This document shows, one piece after another, positions 27,855 through 37,169 of a DNA stretch of 64,000 bases. The notes under the pieces are model-generated. The model worked only from the letters and a program-made list of their open reading frames with translations, was not told the DNA's origin and made no database searches. Positions within the stretch are counted from its first letter, which is position 1, and each line of letters starts with the position of its first letter. Origin of the DNA: CAYQUC01 sp964420605 (GTDB taxonomy: Bacteria; Pseudomonadota; Gammaproteobacteria; UBA6429; Thiohalophilaceae); the NCBI GenBank assembly GCA_964420605.1, contig CAYQUC010000006.1, positions 8,760 to 72,759 on the forward strand, in the 5' to 3' direction. The translations under genes and the position numbers were made by a program.

Positions 27855-28331
27855 GTGGAAATACACGAAAATAATACAGAACATTTCACTGACTTTATTC
27901 GTTTAAATGAAGAATGGATTACTCTTTATTTTTCATTAGAAAAATTAGATAAACATTTAGCAAATAATCCCGGTAGTATTATCGATAATCACGGTTATAT
28001 ATTTAGTTTATGTAAAAAAAATAATGTTGTGGGTGTTTGTGCTTTATTTAATGACGGTAATGGAGTTTACGAACTGGCACGTATGGCAGTATCACCTGCA
28101 TTTCAAGGACAAGGAATAGCGAAGTCATTATTATTATACAGTTTACAGAAAGCAAGATCGCTATCGGCTAATAAAGTGTACTTACTATCAAATACAAAAC
28201 TTAAAGCAGCCATTGGGTTATACAAAAAATTTGGGTTTAACACAATTCAAATGGGGCAACATCCAGTTTATTCCAGAGCAAATATTGTGATGGAAATAAA
28301 AGCAGTGGAATTAAATGCGCTAGAACTGTAA
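27855..28331 (+). CDS. GNAT N-acetyltransferase
   Basis: The 158-residue protein carries the acetyl-CoA signature LARMAVSPAFQGQGIAKSLL (motif A, Q-x-x-G-x-G/A) and a C-terminal ALGLYKKFGF-type ending (here IGLYKKFGFNTI). It starts with GTG shortly after the TPR gene. The acceptor is unknown. Confidence 0.85.
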   Translation: MEIHENNTEHFTDFIRLNEEWITLYFSLEKLDKHLANNPGSIIDNHGYIFSLCKKNNVVGVCALFNDGNGVYELARMAVSPAFQGQGIAKSLLLYSLQKARSLSANKVYLLSNTKLKAAIGLYKKFGFNTIQMGQHPVYSRANIVMEIKAVELNALEL

Positions 28332-28374
28332 TATCATTTAGTGGAATTATTAAATTAAAAATTTAAGGTTAGGT

Positions 28375-28896
28375 ATGAAAAAATTATTTATAATGTTAAT
28401 GTTTTTTTTAGTCTCGACATCAGTCAGCGCCTTTACACTGGAGTTTACTGAGGCTCAATTGCAAGAAAAAATTGAAGCAATGATGCCTATTAAGAAAAAG
28501 AAATTATTTGTAACCGTCATCATTTCAAATCCAGTTATAAGGTTACTCAAAAAATCAAATAGGTTAGCTGTTAAAGCTGATATTAGTGCGAATGCTTTAG
28601 GTTCAGAGAAAGGTAGCGGTAAAATCGAAATCACGGGCTCACTATTGTATAACGCCAAAAAAGGTACGTTTCATTTAAAAGATCCAAAAATAGAATCTAT
28701 GCACATTGATGATGTACCGGATATGTATCAAGCCAAAATTAAAAGCCTCGCTCAGTCCGCAATAATTAAAACCATGGCTACTCGACCAATCTACAAGTTA
28801 AAAGAAGATAATTTAAAACAAAAATTAGCAAAAGCATCTTTAAATTCTATTTTAGTAAAAGGCGGTAAACTAATTATTGATTTTGGTTTTTTTTAA
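28375..28896 (+). CDS. DUF1439-type exported protein (YceB-like)
   Basis: The 173-residue protein has a cleavable signal peptide (MKKLFIMLMFFLVSTSVSAF) but no lipobox, and a body typical of DUF1439: FTEAQLQEKIEAMMPIKKKK, then a beta-rich region and a basic C-terminal helix region. Related E. coli YceB is a lipoprotein, so this version would be free in the periplasm. A lipid- or tunnel-binding fold is assumed for the family. Function not known. Confidence 0.75.
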   Translation: MKKLFIMLMFFLVSTSVSAFTLEFTEAQLQEKIEAMMPIKKKKLFVTVIISNPVIRLLKKSNRLAVKADISANALGSEKGSGKIEITGSLLYNAKKGTFHLKDPKIESMHIDDVPDMYQAKIKSLAQSAIIKTMATRPIYKLKEDNLKQKLAKASLNSILVKGGKLIIDFGFF

Positions 28897-28991
28897 TCTG
28901 AACTTAAATTTTTACTACGAAGCTAGTGTCTCTGGCTTACTATCCAAATCTAATAAGAATAGATCTAAAAAAACATAAGAGAATTTCACCA

Positions 28992-30530
28992 ATGTCTAAT
29001 CCGATAATAGCCGATAATAAACCCAAGCAAGTGAACCTTAAAAAAGGCGATGAATACCATTTTTGCAGTTGCGGTCGTTCACAAAACCAACCTTTTTGTG
29101 ATGGCTCACACGTGGGGACTTCGTTTACACCAAAATCCTTTATTGCAAAACAAGATGGTGAGGCTTATTTATGTTCCTGTAAACACACGTCTAATAGCCC
29201 TTTTTGTGACGGTAGTCATAAGCAATTTAGTGATAGCCAAGTTGGTAAAGAAGGTCCGGGGCTGACAACAGATTTAAATAGCAGTCCAATTGCGAAAGGC
29301 ACAGTTGAAGAACCCACTGTTGAGTTTATTCATCAATTAGCGAAAGAAGGTTTATCATCACTGGGACATCACGGCAAAATGTCGTCAATGGGGGTACCTC
29401 GTTATAAGTTACCCCATTGGGATGAATTACAAATAATGGCTGCTCAAATGGCGAATAAACCATTAGTAGAAACGCAAATTGTAGCAACTGAGCTTATTAT
29501 CGGCCCACAAGCCGAAAGACCCATGCGTTTAAAAATTCCATTATTTGTGTCGGACATGAGCTTTGGTGCATTATCAGAAGAAGCAAAAATATCTTTAGCA
29601 ACCGGTGCTGAATTAGCGGGAACCGGAATCTGTTCTGGCGAAGGAGGCATGTTGCCTGAAGAACAAGCGGCAAATTCACATTACTTTTATGAGTATGCCA
29701 GTGCCGGTTTTGGTTATCAGGAATCGTTATTAACTAAAGTACAAGCCTTTCACTTTAAAGGGGGGCAGGGTGCAAAAACGGGAACGGGTGGTCATCTTCC
29801 CGGAAATAAAAATATTGGAAAAATTGCCAAAGTTCGAAACATCCCTGAAGGTGAGCCTGCAATTTCACCACCAACATTCAAAGACTTATCGAGTGTAGCA
29901 GACTTTAAACGTTTTGCTGATCGGGTTAGGGAAATTACCGGGGGCATCCCTATCGGGTTTAAACTTAGTGCAAACCATATCGAAAAAGATATTCAATTCG
30001 CACTCGATGCGAGTGCCGATTATATTATTTTGGATGGCCGTGGAGGCGGTACCGGTGCTGCACCTGAGATGTTTCGAGATCACATTAGTGTGCCAACAAT
30101 TCCGGCACTTGCTCGGGCTCGGCGTTACCTTGATGAGCAAGGTGCGAGTGGTCGAGTGACATTAATTATCACCGGTGGTTTACGAGTACCTATTGATTTT
30201 GTCAAAGCGCTGGCTCTCGGTGCGGATGGCATTGCAATATCTAATAGTGCGATGCAAGCTATCGGTTGTGTAGCAGCGCGTATCTGCAATAGCAATAACT
30301 GTCCAGCCGGAATTGCAACACAGAATCCGAAATTGAGGAAAAAATTAAACATCCCAACAGCATCAAATCAATTGCATAATTTTTTTAATGCTTCGGTAGA
30401 ACTAATGCAAGTTATGGCACGTGCTTGTGGTCACGATGATTTAAATAAATTTAATAAAAATGATCTGGCTACTTGGCATCGAGAAATGGCTTATTTATCT
30501 GGGGTTTTGTATTCTGGGTTCGAAATTTAA
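28992..30530 (+). CDS. CDGSH iron-sulfur / FMN-dependent glutamate-synthase-domain fusion
   Basis: From the ATG at 28992 (a GTG at 28926 is less likely) the product has 512 residues. Two CDGSH [2Fe-2S] modules come first: FCSCGRSQNQPFCDGSH and YLCSCKHTSNSPFCDGSH. They are followed by a glutamate-synthase-like FMN barrel (residues about 125-500) with LSANHIEKDIQFAL, LDGRGGGTGAAP and the cluster-binding CVAARICNSNNCPAG. No glutaminase domain is present. Small CDGSH plus GltS-type proteins occur in proteobacteria, but the electron donor and reaction are not established. Confidence 0.87.
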   Translation: MSNPIIADNKPKQVNLKKGDEYHFCSCGRSQNQPFCDGSHVGTSFTPKSFIAKQDGEAYLCSCKHTSNSPFCDGSHKQFSDSQVGKEGPGLTTDLNSSPIAKGTVEEPTVEFIHQLAKEGLSSLGHHGKMSSMGVPRYKLPHWDELQIMAAQMANKPLVETQIVATELIIGPQAERPMRLKIPLFVSDMSFGALSEEAKISLATGAELAGTGICSGEGGMLPEEQAANSHYFYEYASAGFGYQESLLTKVQAFHFKGGQGAKTGTGGHLPGNKNIGKIAKVRNIPEGEPAISPPTFKDLSSVADFKRFADRVREITGGIPIGFKLSANHIEKDIQFALDASADYIILDGRGGGTGAAPEMFRDHISVPTIPALARARRYLDEQGASGRVTLIITGGLRVPIDFVKALALGADGIAISNSAMQAIGCVAARICNSNNCPAGIATQNPKLRKKLNIPTASNQLHNFFNASVELMQVMARACGHDDLNKFNKNDLATWHREMAYLSGVLYSGFEI

Positions 30531-30650
30531 TTTAAAATTGATAACTGCAACGAAATATTTACACTATACTCAAAATTAACACTGAATTAATTTTTGTTAT
30601 TTAGCCGGTGAAAATTCTTTTAATTGAATTACGTGTAGGTAGTGAATAAT

Positions 30651-31016
30651 ATGCCTGATGCTCAAATAGATAATGCAAAAAATCATAGTAACTCTAATAT
30701 GATTTTAATGATGGTTGGTAAGATCGAAAACGAAATGAAACGTATCGATTATTGGGTGGATAACCCACCGGATCTGGAAGCTGAAGTAGCGTCAGGTACT
30801 ATAAGGTCATTTTTAGATGCACCATCATTTGAATTATGGCTACAATGTATCTTTATACCCAATGTAAAACGTGCGGTTAAAAATGATAACCTTCCAAAGG
30901 AAAGTCAAGTCGGATTCATGGCGATGAAACAATATAATTTTCATACTGTTGTCGAAGAAGCGCAGCCCCTACTATTGTTATTACATGAGTTTGACAGTTT
31001 GATTGTTAATCATTAG
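30651..31016 (+). CDS. yqcC: YqcC-like protein (DUF446)
   Basis: The product has about 121 residues, cytoplasmic. It follows the YqcC plan: an N-terminal helix, a segment FLDAPSFELWLQCIFIPNVK matching the LEWLQWVLIPR-type core, and a C-terminal LLLLLHEFDSLI. A GTG at 30642 is an alternative start nine bases upstream. YqcC is often next to tRNA-pseudouridine synthase truC, which is not seen here. Function unknown. Confidence 0.75.
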   Translation: MPDAQIDNAKNHSNSNMILMMVGKIENEMKRIDYWVDNPPDLEAEVASGTIRSFLDAPSFELWLQCIFIPNVKRAVKNDNLPKESQVGFMAMKQYNFHTVVEEAQPLLLLLHEFDSLIVNH

Positions 31017-31108
31017 TTACTTAAATTTAATATTATCACTCTAAATAATTTAATACCCTCCTATTATCTGTATTCTTCAATATTTAAATTAATCTGATCT
31101 GCGTATAA

Positions 31109-31130
31109 TCCTGCTGTCGCAGGAATTTTG
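31109..31130 (+). terminator. short hairpin followed by T-rich stretch
   Basis: TCCTGC (31109-31114) and GCAGGA (31119-31124) pair across a four-base loop, followed by ATTTTGTTTG. This is a modest intrinsic terminator, about 90 bases after yqcC. Confidence 0.45.
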
Positions 31131-31232
31131 TTTGTAATTTCTAAGTAACCGCGATAATAATACTAGAATGCCGTAGTTGGTTTTATTCGATACAATGAAT
31201 TATGATTACTAATTTGACTTAAAGAGGCAATA

Positions 31233-31922
31233 ATGGAAAAAAGTAATCTTGAATACAGTGAGGATATCCATCGTTATGTATTGGATAATTCATTACGTGA
31301 GTCACAAATACTGAGTCAATTAAGATCGGAAACAAACAACGATCCCGATGCAATTATGCAAATTCCACCCGATCAAGGCCAGTTTATGGCTCTGTTGGTT
31401 AAGCTTATTTCTGCTAAACGAACTATCGAAATAGGCGTTTATACTGGCTATAGCACTTTATGTGTGGCGCAAGCAATGCCAAGTGATAGTTATACGGTAG
31501 CGTGTGATATCAATGAAAACTGGACTGCTATAGCAAAAAAATATTGGCAGCAAGCTTATGTTGATTTAAAAATTGATCTTCGAATTGCCCCTGCAATTGA
31601 TACCTTAAATTCATTAATTAATGACAATCAAGCTGGTACCTATGATTTTATTTTTATTGATGCGGATAAAAATAATTATAATCATTATTATGAACTGTCA
31701 TTAACGCTATTGAAATCAGGTGGTTTAATGGCAATTGATAATGTATTGTTATTTGGTTCAGTTGTAGATTCTGATAACCTCGATGAAGCTTTAAGAACAT
31801 CAATAACAGAGGATAGTATTCAAACAATACGAGACTTAAATAAAAAAATTAAAATTGATGAACGGGTTGATATTAGTATGTTAAAAATTTCGGATGGTCT
31901 AACGTTAGTTAGAAAAAAATAA
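31233..31922 (+). CDS. class I SAM-dependent O-methyltransferase
   Basis: The 229-residue protein belongs to the catechol/caffeoyl-CoA O-methyltransferase family: motif I IEIGVYTGYSTLCVA, the metal/acidic segment FIFIDADKNNYNHYYE and LMAIDNVLLFG are all intact. Enzymes of this type methylate a catechol hydroxyl using a divalent metal. AGAGGC stands eight bases before the ATG. It is followed by a broken methyltransferase gene of a different family. Confidence 0.9.
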   Translation: MEKSNLEYSEDIHRYVLDNSLRESQILSQLRSETNNDPDAIMQIPPDQGQFMALLVKLISAKRTIEIGVYTGYSTLCVAQAMPSDSYTVACDINENWTAIAKKYWQQAYVDLKIDLRIAPAIDTLNSLINDNQAGTYDFIFIDADKNNYNHYYELSLTLLKSGGLMAIDNVLLFGSVVDSDNLDEALRTSITEDSIQTIRDLNKKIKIDERVDISMLKISDGLTLVRKK

Positions 31923-31969
31923 TATTTACTAATTAGGAATGTTAAATTATAAAGGAAGAGCCGTCTAAA

Positions 31970-32585
31970 ATGTTCAATCAACAACGTGCGGAAACTTACG
32001 ACAAGTAACGTGCCAAGCTAGCACCGATGCGTGATGCTTTAAATTTTTTAATTAGAATGGTACTGGCCGATTTACCAACTAACGCCAGAATTTCCTGAGT
32101 GGCAGTTTACCCTTGTAGAACCGGCAGAAGCCATGCTTGATATTTGCCAACAACGAGCACAGGATAATGGCATTGAGGCTCGTTGTATCTTTCATCATGG
32201 CTTACTAGAGACATTACCTGCTTCAGATATGTTTGATGCAGCGACTTGTATTTTTGTATCGCAGTTTCTATTGCAGACTGAATTACGACGAAATTTTTTT
32301 AAAAATATAGCCAATTGGCTTGGTTCTAACGGTATTATGGTGAGCGCTGATTTAGCATCTGATATGAATACAGTGAACTATGAACGTTTATTTGATGTTT
32401 GGATTCGAACTATGCAGTATTCCGATATGCCTGTAGCCGAAATTGACAAATTCAGAAGTTCATTTGGTCATGATGTTGCAATTGTCCCCCCTTATGAAAT
32501 TGAGTCACTCATTGCATCAAGTGGTTTTGATTCTCCAGTACTTTTTTTCAGACGTTATTTATGCATGCCTGGTTTTCTAAATTAG
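31970..32585 (+). pseudogene. broken SAM-dependent methyltransferase gene
   Basis: The ATG at 31970 starts MFNQQRAETYDK, then a TAA stop; the same frame goes on RAKLAPMRDALNFLIRMVLADLPTNARI and stops again at about 32097. Another frame then reads EWQFTLVEPAEAMLDICQQRA through to FFRRYLCMPGFLN at the TAA of 32583. The motif I segment (V/I-LDxGxGxG) that should lie between is missing. So the gene has one in-frame stop, a deletion over the SAM-binding loop and a frameshift. The C-terminal part could still be translated from 32133 but cannot bind SAM normally. Confidence 0.85.
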
Positions 32586-32935
32586 CTAGATAAATTTGAA
32601 TGTAAAAAGAAGTTGTTTTCGTATGTAATAATAATAATAATAGAAATAAAATGAATTTGGTTTTAATAGTATTTAAATTTAATTTTAGTATTCTGGATTT
32701 TAACTGCAGAATAAAATTCACTTATAATTAATGATTTTTTATTTTAGGCCGATATATACATAGTTGAAATATGATAATTTACTTAAATTTTTATCCTTAT
32801 ACACTTAACTAAGTAAATACCTCATAAATTTCAATATTTATTTAATCACTTAGGTACTGTTATAAATCCTTAGCAAAGTTGTGTTAAATTGATCTATAGG
32901 CAATACTTAACCATAAATGCTGCAGAAATTACATA
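32586..32935. other. AT-rich leader region before the GGDEF-EAL gene
   Basis: I see no gene in these 350 bases, no GEMM-like c-di-GMP riboswitch pattern and no strong terminator. It presumably holds the promoter of the diguanylate cyclase/phosphodiesterase gene. Confidence 0.45.
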
Positions 32936-34939
32936 ATGGTGAAAAAAGCTTCTACTGCTAAGGGCAAAAAAAATACAAGTTTGCCTTATATTGAACCGTC
33001 AATACGCGTTATTGCAGGGTTTTTATTGTCGGTCATTGGTGTATTACTTTATGTGTATGATGAGCTACTGATTATTTTAGTCGGTTCATTATTATTCATT
33101 AGCGTTAATTTATTTCAGTCTGGTATAACACACATTTGTATTATGGAAAAAACCTTAAAGTTGTTTGGGTTTCGTAGTGAGTTAGATGAAATTAAAGAAT
33201 TAAGCATTGAAGCAGAACGAGCAGCCTCAATTGAAAAAGATTATATTAAAACCTTAAATTTACTCAACGAAGCAATCATAGAAGTGTCTCAGGATGGTTC
33301 CATATTAACAGCCTCTGATGGCTGGTCAAAACTGATTGCCGAGCACTGTATGGGGCCGGTTTCTGAATTTGATAGTACCAGAAATTCATTAATTTCATTT
33401 ATTCATCAAGAGGATAAAATAAAAGTAAAGAAAATATTGCTCAAAGTATCTGTTTCAGATGAAACTATTCATCGAGTACGGTTTCGTTTAAAAACAAATA
33501 ATATTACAGAGCATTGGATTGGCGGTAAATTCATGTTGGAAAATTTAGGTGATAGTGATGTACGTATTCGGGGTGTATTACGGGATATCACGGATGCTTA
33601 TCTTCAAGAAAAGAAAATTAAACACATGGCAATGCATGATGCTTTAACGGGCTTACCTAATCGTGTTTTGTTGGATAAAAAAATGGAACATGCACTTGCG
33701 CAAGCAAAACGCAACAAGGCTTTGTTCGGAGTACTTTTCATTGACTTGGATAATTTTAAACAAGTTAATGACATTCATGGCCATAAGACTGGTGACAATT
33801 TATTAGTATCAGTCAGTCGAATAATGAAACAACGATTACGTGAGAGTGATACTTTAGCGCGTTGGGGTGGTGATGAATTTGTGGTTATACTTCCTGAACT
33901 AAAAGATATCTCGGGCATTCGTGATGTCGCCGAGTCGATTATGGGTATCTTAGAAGGAGAACTCACCGATGAGGGTTTTGAAGCCATTGTGACTTTGAGT
34001 ATTGGTGGTGCAGTTTACCCAGATGATGCGGATACTGCTGAGAGTTTGTTAGTGCAAGCTGATAAAGCACTTTATTGTGCAAAAGAGCAAGGTAGAAATA
34101 ATGTTCAAATATACAGTGAGCTGCGTGACCAAAAACTAGGTTACTACGACTTTGATATGACTAATAGATTTAGTCAGGCTGTAAAAGATGATAAAATTCA
34201 AGTAAATTATCAAGTCATTGTTTCATCATCAGATCATAAATCGTGTGGCTTTGAAGCATTAGCACGTTGGCATGATGAAAAATATGGCTGGGTTAGCCCT
34301 GGAATATTTATCCCCATGGCTGAAAATTTGGGTTTAATACAAGATTTGGGCAAGCAAGTACTTAAAAAGTCATTAATGGATTTTTCATCAATTTCCAATG
34401 ATAGTGATTTATTATTATCTGTTAATATATCGAATAGGCAGTTAATGCAAGGTGATTTTAATCAGGTCATTTGTAAATTACTCAAAGAGTGTCATGTTAA
34501 ACCCGAGCAAGTGAAATTAGAAATCACAGAAAGTTTGGCGCAAATTGATATTACACGAGCAAAAGAAATTTTAGGTTCATTACGTAAAATGGGTTTTCAG
34601 TTGTCACTAGATGATTTTGGAACAGGTTATTCGTCATTATCGAACTTGCACAATTTACCAGTACATGAACTAAAAATTGATATGTCATTTGTACAGCGTT
34701 ATGCCGATGATGATGGTAGGGTTATGCTTGAAACGATTATAGCAATGGGCCATGCATTAGGATTGATCATTGTTGCTGAAGGTGTTGACAGTTTAGAATG
34801 TGCTGAAGTATTAAGTGAAATGGGTGTTGAGAAGCTTCAGGGGTATTATTTTAACAAACCACTACCGTGGAATGAAGTTAAAAATTTATATATACAAGGC
34901 TCTGAAGTTGATATAAAGTTAAAAGTTGATGCTAAATAA
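32936..34939 (+). CDS. PAS-GGDEF-EAL c-di-GMP enzyme
   Basis: The 667-residue protein has two N-terminal membrane helices (about residues 25-65), a coiled linker, a PAS domain (about 100-220), a GGDEF domain with RWGGDEFVVIL near residue 312 and an upstream RESD inhibitory-site motif. An EAL domain follows with GFEALARW, LEITES, LDDFGTGYSSL and VAEGVD. Both active sites look intact, so it may make and degrade c-di-GMP, the balance depending on the PAS signal. The two small genes downstream may be co-transcribed. Confidence 0.93.
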   Translation: MVKKASTAKGKKNTSLPYIEPSIRVIAGFLLSVIGVLLYVYDELLIILVGSLLFISVNLFQSGITHICIMEKTLKLFGFRSELDEIKELSIEAERAASIEKDYIKTLNLLNEAIIEVSQDGSILTASDGWSKLIAEHCMGPVSEFDSTRNSLISFIHQEDKIKVKKILLKVSVSDETIHRVRFRLKTNNITEHWIGGKFMLENLGDSDVRIRGVLRDITDAYLQEKKIKHMAMHDALTGLPNRVLLDKKMEHALAQAKRNKALFGVLFIDLDNFKQVNDIHGHKTGDNLLVSVSRIMKQRLRESDTLARWGGDEFVVILPELKDISGIRDVAESIMGILEGELTDEGFEAIVTLSIGGAVYPDDADTAESLLVQADKALYCAKEQGRNNVQIYSELRDQKLGYYDFDMTNRFSQAVKDDKIQVNYQVIVSSSDHKSCGFEALARWHDEKYGWVSPGIFIPMAENLGLIQDLGKQVLKKSLMDFSSISNDSDLLLSVNISNRQLMQGDFNQVICKLLKECHVKPEQVKLEITESLAQIDITRAKEILGSLRKMGFQLSLDDFGTGYSSLSNLHNLPVHELKIDMSFVQRYADDDGRVMLETIIAMGHALGLIIVAEGVDSLECAEVLSEMGVEKLQGYYFNKPLPWNEVKNLYIQGSEVDIKLKVDAK

Positions 34940-34979
34940 ATAATACTTAAATTAATAATTCTTAGAATATAAATAAATT

Positions 34980-35429
34980 ATGATAAAAATTGTCGTTGTT
35001 ATTATTTTATTGGGTTTAGTCTATTTTTTCTTTATTAAACCAGACTTACCACAATACCTCGAGTTTAAAAACCAGCAGTACGGTCCTAGCAAATTACAAA
35101 CAGCTAATGACAGTCGCAGTAAAATGTACCGCTACAACAGCGAATCTAATACAAATAGTGATTATATTCTATTATTAAAACCCGATGCCGATTCTGGCGA
35201 TGCAGGTGACTTTTTAACATTATTTTCATCACATTTTTCCAAGCAGGGATTTGTATTTAAAACTCGAGGAGAACAAATGTTGGGTTTACGCGATGACGGT
35301 GTAGTATACATGACAACGTTGCCTAGCATCGATCTGCTGGTAATACTTGTAGTAGAAACGTCAAATAAGCCCCGTTCAATGTCGGATGCACAAGAAATAT
35401 TTAATTCATTGAGTCAAATATCAATATAA
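34980..35429 (+). CDS. membrane-anchored hypothetical protein
   Basis: The 149-residue protein has one N-terminal hydrophobic helix (IKIVVVIILLGLVYFFFI) and a periplasmic body with a predicted alpha/beta pattern; no Cys pair or catalytic motif. It sits 40 bases after the GGDEF-EAL gene and 18 before another small gene. Family not recognised. Confidence 0.65.
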   Translation: MIKIVVVIILLGLVYFFFIKPDLPQYLEFKNQQYGPSKLQTANDSRSKMYRYNSESNTNSDYILLLKPDADSGDAGDFLTLFSSHFSKQGFVFKTRGEQMLGLRDDGVVYMTTLPSIDLLVILVVETSNKPRSMSDAQEIFNSLSQISI

Positions 35430-35447
35430 AAAATTTCGGATAAAATA

Positions 35448-35924
35448 GTGAGTGGTCATGAAGTTGCAGGGTATCATAGTGAGTTTTACGGTTTAGCGAT
35501 TGCTGGAGGAATATCATCTTGGGATTATGAGCGAGTTAATGATAATAGTGACAAACTAGAACGAGCGTTGCTAAACGAGAAAGATAAACTCGATTTAGTC
35601 GTTAAAAAGCAAATTGAATTATTAGATTTAAAAATTATCAAGTACGATCTTGATAATTTGCCAAGTTACATCGACGGTGTTCTTATCGAAGATGATCCAT
35701 CAGAAGAGTTATATAAAAAACAACATTTTCTTGAATATTTTAATAGCACTAAATCGAATAGTGCGTGTGCGGATATTTCTCAGTATATAGACAATACCAG
35801 TTTTGAAATTGTCCTAAGCGTATTAGTTACTGAACGTGTTAAACGTACAGATTTGGAACGGTTATTAAAAGAACTCATTGAATTTGTTTTACAGTCGGAT
35901 AATTTAATAAAACTACTATATTAA
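35448..35924 (+). CDS. hypothetical acidic cytoplasmic protein
   Basis: The 158-residue protein starts with GTG, is mostly helical, acidic, rich in Leu, Lys and Asp (NDNSDKLERALLNEKDKLDL), with no signal peptide or known motif. It is probably the last gene of a three-gene transcript beginning with the GGDEF-EAL protein. Confidence 0.6.
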   Translation: MSGHEVAGYHSEFYGLAIAGGISSWDYERVNDNSDKLERALLNEKDKLDLVVKKQIELLDLKIIKYDLDNLPSYIDGVLIEDDPSEELYKKQHFLEYFNSTKSNSACADISQYIDNTSFEIVLSVLVTERVKRTDLERLLKELIEFVLQSDNLIKLLY

Positions 35925-36012
35925 AAGTATATTATTGTAACATCGTTCTTTAATTGTTAATAAATTTCAATAGAGTTTACTCATACTATGAATAAAGAAA
36001 ATAATCGATATT

Positions 36013-36174
36013 AGAATATGTATTATTGGTGATTCATTGGTGAATGGCTCGGGGAATGAAAATAAACTCGGTTGGACCAGCAGAGTCTATGTTGCATAGC
36101 AAAAAACTGAAACAGACATTACCTAATATAACTTTAGTGTTAAACGTAATATCTTATTAAACATAAAGTTTTGA
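36013..36174 (+). pseudogene. N-terminal remnant of a GDSL/SGNH hydrolase
   Basis: A single frame reads RICIIGDSLVNGSGNENKLG, WTSRVYVA, stop, QKTETDIT, stop, YNFSVKRNILLNIKF, stop. IGDSLVNGSG is the block I nucleophile region, and the YN(L/F)xVxRN-like segment fits block II of small GDSL lipases (GDSFVNGTG and YNLGVRRNT wording). Two in-frame stops and loss of the rest of the gene mark it as a relic. Confidence 0.75.
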
Positions 36175-36259
36175 TGGCAATATAAATGTTGACTCATTTC
36201 GAGTTCAGATAATAGAATTATTCTTTAAAATATAATTGATTTAATATAAGGATATTAAG

Positions 36260-36550
36260 ATGATACTAGAAGTTGCAATTTTAAATGTTAAACAAGGTAT
36301 GGCAGTCAGCTTTGAATCTGCATTTGATGAGGCGAAAAAAATTATAAGTTCGATGAATGGTTATATCTCGCACGAGCTGCAAAAATGCGTTGAGACTGAC
36401 AACCAATATATCTTACTTGTTCGTTGGAAAACTATAGAGGATCATACAACGGGATTTCGCTGTTCAGAACAATACCAACAATGGAAAACACTGTTACATC
36501 ATTTTTATGAACCCTTTCCAACGGTTGAACATTATCAGAGTATTAGTTAA
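36260..36550 (+). CDS. antibiotic-biosynthesis-monooxygenase-like (ABM) protein
   Basis: The 96-residue dimeric alpha/beta-barrel-type protein: VAILNVKQGMAVSFESAFDEA, GYISHELQKC and YILLVRWKTIEDHTTGF match the ABM domain order with conserved Trp. Members are cofactor-free monooxygenases or stress proteins of unknown substrate. AAGGAT lies nine bases before the ATG. Confidence 0.82.
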   Translation: MILEVAILNVKQGMAVSFESAFDEAKKIISSMNGYISHELQKCVETDNQYILLVRWKTIEDHTTGFRCSEQYQQWKTLLHHFYEPFPTVEHYQSIS

Positions 36551-36613
36551 TTATTTGGCGAGTATTCAATATACTAAAACCTTTAAAGCCCGCTTTGCTA
36601 ATAGATAGAGCTT

Positions 36614-37132
36614 ATGTTAATTAAACAAGTTAGTGTGTCTGACGCATCAATGTTAGCACAATATTATACAATTAATGCGTCCCATCTTAATCGCTGGGAA
36701 TCGGTAAAAGATCGAGGATATCATAAACTTGATGCATGGACTCAGCGTTTAGAACAATGTGAGCTAGAACAAAAAGACAATAAGGCAGCTTACTTTGTTG
36801 CGCTTAATACTAGTGCTACCAAAGTCATTGCTACCTGTAATTTAACAAACATAGTACACGGTGCTTTTTTAGCTTGTTACATGGGCTACTCAGTTTCTAA
36901 AGAGTACGAAGGCTGTGGTAAAATGAAGCAATTGTGTCAGCATGTAATTAGTTATGCGTTTAATAACTTGGCTCTCAATAGAATTATGGCCAATTATATG
37001 CCGAATAATGAACGATCAGAGAACTTGCTGAAAAGTTTGGGCTTTGAAATTGAAGGGCGTGCTAAAAAATATCTATTCATCAATGGTCTCTGGCAAGACC
37101 ATATTTTAACATCATTAATAAGTCACAATTAA
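36614..37132 (+). CDS. RimJ/RimL-type GNAT acetyltransferase
   Basis: The 172-residue protein has GYSVSKEYEGCGKMKQLCQH (acetyl-CoA motif A, somewhat degenerate GCGKM) and NRIMANYMPNNERSENLLKSLGFEIEG, typical of ribosomal-protein-Ser/Ala N-acetyltransferases. It is one of four GNATs in 11 kb. Confidence 0.87.
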   Translation: MLIKQVSVSDASMLAQYYTINASHLNRWESVKDRGYHKLDAWTQRLEQCELEQKDNKAAYFVALNTSATKVIATCNLTNIVHGAFLACYMGYSVSKEYEGCGKMKQLCQHVISYAFNNLALNRIMANYMPNNERSENLLKSLGFEIEGRAKKYLFINGLWQDHILTSLISHN

Positions 37133-37169
37133 CGGTTTGGGTTATGAAACGAGTTTGTATCAACAGTAG

